A stretch of 41,461 bases of DNA from a virus, in IMG/VR virus record IMGVR_UViG_3300046011_003786, positions 1-41,461 of that record, one strand, 5' to 3'. Both the position numbers and the translations under genes were made by a program. The notes under the pieces are model-generated. The model saw only the letters and a list, made by a program, of their open reading frames with translations. It was not told where the DNA came from and searched no databases. Every line of letters begins with the position of its first letter. Positions within the stretch are counted from its first letter, which is position 1. This document shows positions 39,960 through 41,461 of this stretch, in pieces.

Positions 39960-40034
39960 TTAAAACAGTTTGTTAGCTATTCTGCCGAATAGCACCTCAA
40001 GTTTTAACAACTTCCATTTAATAAGTGTTCTCAT
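39960..40034 (-). CDS. Very small basic ORF
   Basis: 24 codons beginning MRTLIKWKLLKLEVLF, after GATGGAGTAAAAT. An amphipathic basic helix. The ribosome binding site and tight fit between two genes argue for a real micro-gene, but coding cannot be shown at this length. Confidence 0.35.
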   Translation of the reverse strand: MRTLIKWKLLKLEVLFGRIANKLF

Positions 40035-40037
40035 ATT

Positions 40038-40448
40038 TTACTCCATCTCTTCACAATAATATGAATCACAAATTGAGTCGTAATAGTCATTTAAGCCGCA
40101 CTTGTATTGAATTGGGTCAGCTCTCTCAAGTATTATACTTGCACACATATTAAACATTTCAGGATAACAATCATCTAGCATATTATTGTATTGTTCGATT
40201 AAGTCATCATGTGAGATTAATTCTCTTCCATCGTCTTCAATGGAAAAATAACTCATTTGGTTCTCATATTCCATTTCATAATCATCATCGTTTTCCATTC
40301 CATGATCATCATCGTTATAATCGCTAGGAAGTTGTTCTATTGTAAACTCTTCAACTTTAGAACATACAAACTCACTTGCTTCACTCTCTGTTTCAAACAT
40401 TGCAACCTCTTTACTAAAGTTACCACTCATTTCATAAACCTTAAACAT
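40038..40448 (-). CDS. Highly acidic early protein, DNA-mimic candidate
   Basis: 136 aa with 38 Asp/Glu and only 6 Lys/Arg. Acidic runs include PSDYNDDDHGMENDDDYEM and EYENQMSYFSIEDDGRE, and the C-terminus is acidic (CDSYYCEEME) with five Cys residues. Strong negative charge, early position and small size are shared with DNA-mimic anti-restriction proteins such as T7 Ocr, though there is no sequence match that I can see. Confidence 0.75.
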   Translation of the reverse strand: MFKVYEMSGNFSKEVAMFETESEASEFVCSKVEEFTIEQLPSDYNDDDHGMENDDDYEMEYENQMSYFSIEDDGRELISHDDLIEQYNNMLDDCYPEMFNMCASIILERADPIQYKCGLNDYYDSICDSYYCEEME

Positions 40449-40507
40449 AATAAACTCCTTGAAGTATAATTTGTTGCTACCAACGACTTCATAGAATAGC
40501 CTATTGG

Positions 40508-40813
40508 CTACTCATTGAAATTAATGGTCATACCATCCTCAAAAGGCACACTATCGCCTCTTGCATCGTATACTCTCCAAATTCCTTTTGTCTGCTTGAT
40601 ATACATGTTTAGCTTAGATAGTACACCATTTAATCGTTCTTTGGTAGTTGTTGTATACCAACCACAAGAAGATATAAATAGTTTATTATCTCTAACATAT
40701 GCAATGTTATTACCATGTAGCCATATAGACTTATTTTCAACTCTTGTGTTATCTCTGTTGAAATAACTATCATTCCATAATGCGTTGGTTGCATCTTTAG
40801 TAATCTGTCTCAT
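40508..40813 (-). CDS. Conserved phage protein of unknown function
   Basis: 101 aa from the ATG at 40813, placed after AAAGGAGTATGAA. The sequence pattern MRQITKDATNALW, NTRV, LHGNNIAYV, SSCGWYTTTTKERLN and GIWRVYD is one I associate with a widespread family of early phage proteins of unknown role. It lies one base past the stop of the gene ahead. Confidence 0.75.
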   Translation of the reverse strand: MRQITKDATNALWNDSYFNRDNTRVENKSIWLHGNNIAYVRDNKLFISSCGWYTTTTKERLNGVLSKLNMYIKQTKGIWRVYDARGDSVPFEDGMTINFNE

Positions 40814-40814
40814 T

Positions 40815-40940
40815 TCATACTCCTTTACTTGCACTATATGGAGCTATGAAATAGCCTTCCATTATCTTGGCTATTACTTCGTTAGCCATAACTCTAACTT
40901 GCACTTCAGGACGTATTCCTTTATACATTAAAACAGACAT
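40815..40940 (-). CDS. Small hypothetical early protein
   Basis: 41 aa, ATG after AATAGGAGTTTATT. MSVLMYKGIRPEVQVRVMAN then a helix EVIAKIMEGYF. First gene downstream of the leftward early promoter. No family recognised. Confidence 0.65.
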   Translation of the reverse strand: MSVLMYKGIRPEVQVRVMANEVIAKIMEGYFIAPYSASKGV

Positions 40941-41180
40941 AATAAACTCCTATTTAAAGTCATAAGACTATATTTGGATTAACTCCATACAATACACATA
41001 ATGTGAACTGTAACAATTAATCTTATTAGGTTATGTATTCTCATTAGTTCTAAACTAATACATAATAGGTAATCTCTTAGTTCTTTATGAGAGAGATTGG
41101 TAAATCAATTAACTTGTTAGATAAGCTATTTCTTTCTAACTGTGATAGTATTACATATGTTAACTTAAATAATACTGAAG
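40941..41180 (-). other. Long early leader with stem-loops
   Basis: About 235 bases between the promoter and the first start codon, with no ORF preceded by a ribosome binding site. Stem-loops: 41031-41065 (TTATGTA / TACATAA outside, TTAGT / ACTAA inside), 41071-41098 (AATCTCT / AGAGATT) and 41116-41140 (GTTAGA / TCTAAC). It may protect the early mRNA or regulate it. Confidence 0.5.
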
Positions 41181-41209
41181 TTATACTAAAATATATATAA
41201 TTTGTAAAA
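41181..41209 (-). promoter_or_regulatory. Leftward early promoter
   Basis: On the minus strand TTTACA (41209-41204) and TATAAC (41186-41181) with a 17-base AT-rich spacer: one mismatch per hexamer to sigma70 consensus and ideal spacing. It is the best candidate for host-driven early transcription of the leftward operon. Confidence 0.65.
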
Positions 41210-41334
41210 GAATTTATTGATAGTGATTATTGATTAGGTGGTTTTGTTTTGAACGCTATATATATGTAACGTGTGAGAGGATATGTGAGAGAAAAATTGA
41301 TAAGCAAAAACTATTCCAACTTTGTTTACCATTA
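41210..41334. repeat. Gene-free segment with short iterated repeats up to the closure point
   Basis: Contains TTATTGAT twice (near 41214-41234) and GATAAGCAAAAACTATTCCAACTT near 41298-41321, which is repeated imperfectly at 41336 (equal to position 2) as AATAAGCAATAATCATTCCAACTT and again in weaker form near 138-160. The 37-base step between the first two copies suggests a protein-binding or packaging element. No ORF seen. Confidence 0.5.
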
Positions 41335-41461
41335 CAATAAGCAATAATCATTCCAACTTCTTAATCAACACCAACATCATTCGCACCCCGATAGAATGGA
41401 GGTTTTAGATGAGTCTGGGATATGCCTATGGGGGAAAATGAAAATGCAACTAGGGCGGAAA
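41335..41461. repeat. Terminal direct repeat, right copy
   Basis: Exact copy of bases 1-127; see the left copy. The segment is more G-rich than its surroundings toward its 3' end (CCTATGGGGGAAAATG), so it may be a recognition element in its own right, independent of the assembly overlap. Confidence 0.9.

Overview
The window is one complete, circularly closed podovirus genome. The first 127 bases (1-127) are repeated exactly as the last 127 (41335-41461), so the unique genome is about 41,334 bp and the linear ends are arbitrary cuts in a non-coding stretch. The DNA is AT-rich. The host is not identified, but it must be Gram-negative: there is an overlapping inner/outer-membrane spanin pair, a lipobox, and transglycosylase domains aimed at thin peptidoglycan. 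Promoters look like host sigma70 sites, often with an extended -10 (TGnTATAAT). No integrase, transposase, tRNA gene or CRISPR array was found.

Rightward (late) half, 618-26641. It opens with a 58-aa protein, a GNAT acetyltransferase and an Asp/Asn beta-hydroxylase-like protein. A T7-type virion module follows in T7 order: gp7.3-like protein, portal, scaffold, major capsid protein (own consensus promoter, structured leader, UUCG hairpin downstream), tail tubular proteins A and B, and a tail fibre/tailspike with a pectate-lyase domain and an S74-type C-terminal chaperone. Next are a lysis cassette (coiled-coil membrane protein, DUF5675 protein, holin, Rz/Rz1) that encloses a second pectate-lyase tailspike, a C1q-like protein, internal virion proteins resembling gp14, gp15 and gp16 (the last with an N-terminal transglycosylase), and small and large terminase.

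Leftward (early/middle) half, from 588 down through the cut and on from 41334 to 26642. Small early genes (one very acidic) are followed by a RecB/Cas4-like nuclease, a short membrane protein, an iteron-type origin candidate at 37985-38142, a ribbon-helix-helix regulator, a C5 cytosine methyltransferase, a helicase plus archaeo-eukaryotic-primase-like protein, two ERF single-strand annealing proteins, an SSB, an HNH-AP2 endonuclease, a RusA resolvase, nucleotide-metabolism genes (ThyX, MazG-like), a YopX protein, a DUF2829 (Tad2-like) candidate and many short genes. The two halves converge at 26641/26642 with no spacer.

The combination is unusual. A T7-like particle and packaging module is joined to a recombination/replication module typical of temperate siphoviruses, with no phage RNA polymerase and no recognisable family A or B DNA polymerase. 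The most striking single finding is at 30304-30854: a membrane-anchored transglycosylase split over two frames joined by a textbook -1 frameshift site (heptamer CCCAAAA, 9-nt spacer, perfect 7-bp stem). Three long untranslated stretches on the leftward side (28356-28770, 34258-34536 and 40941-41334 plus 1-174) are dense in hairpins and may hold structured leaders or regulatory RNAs.
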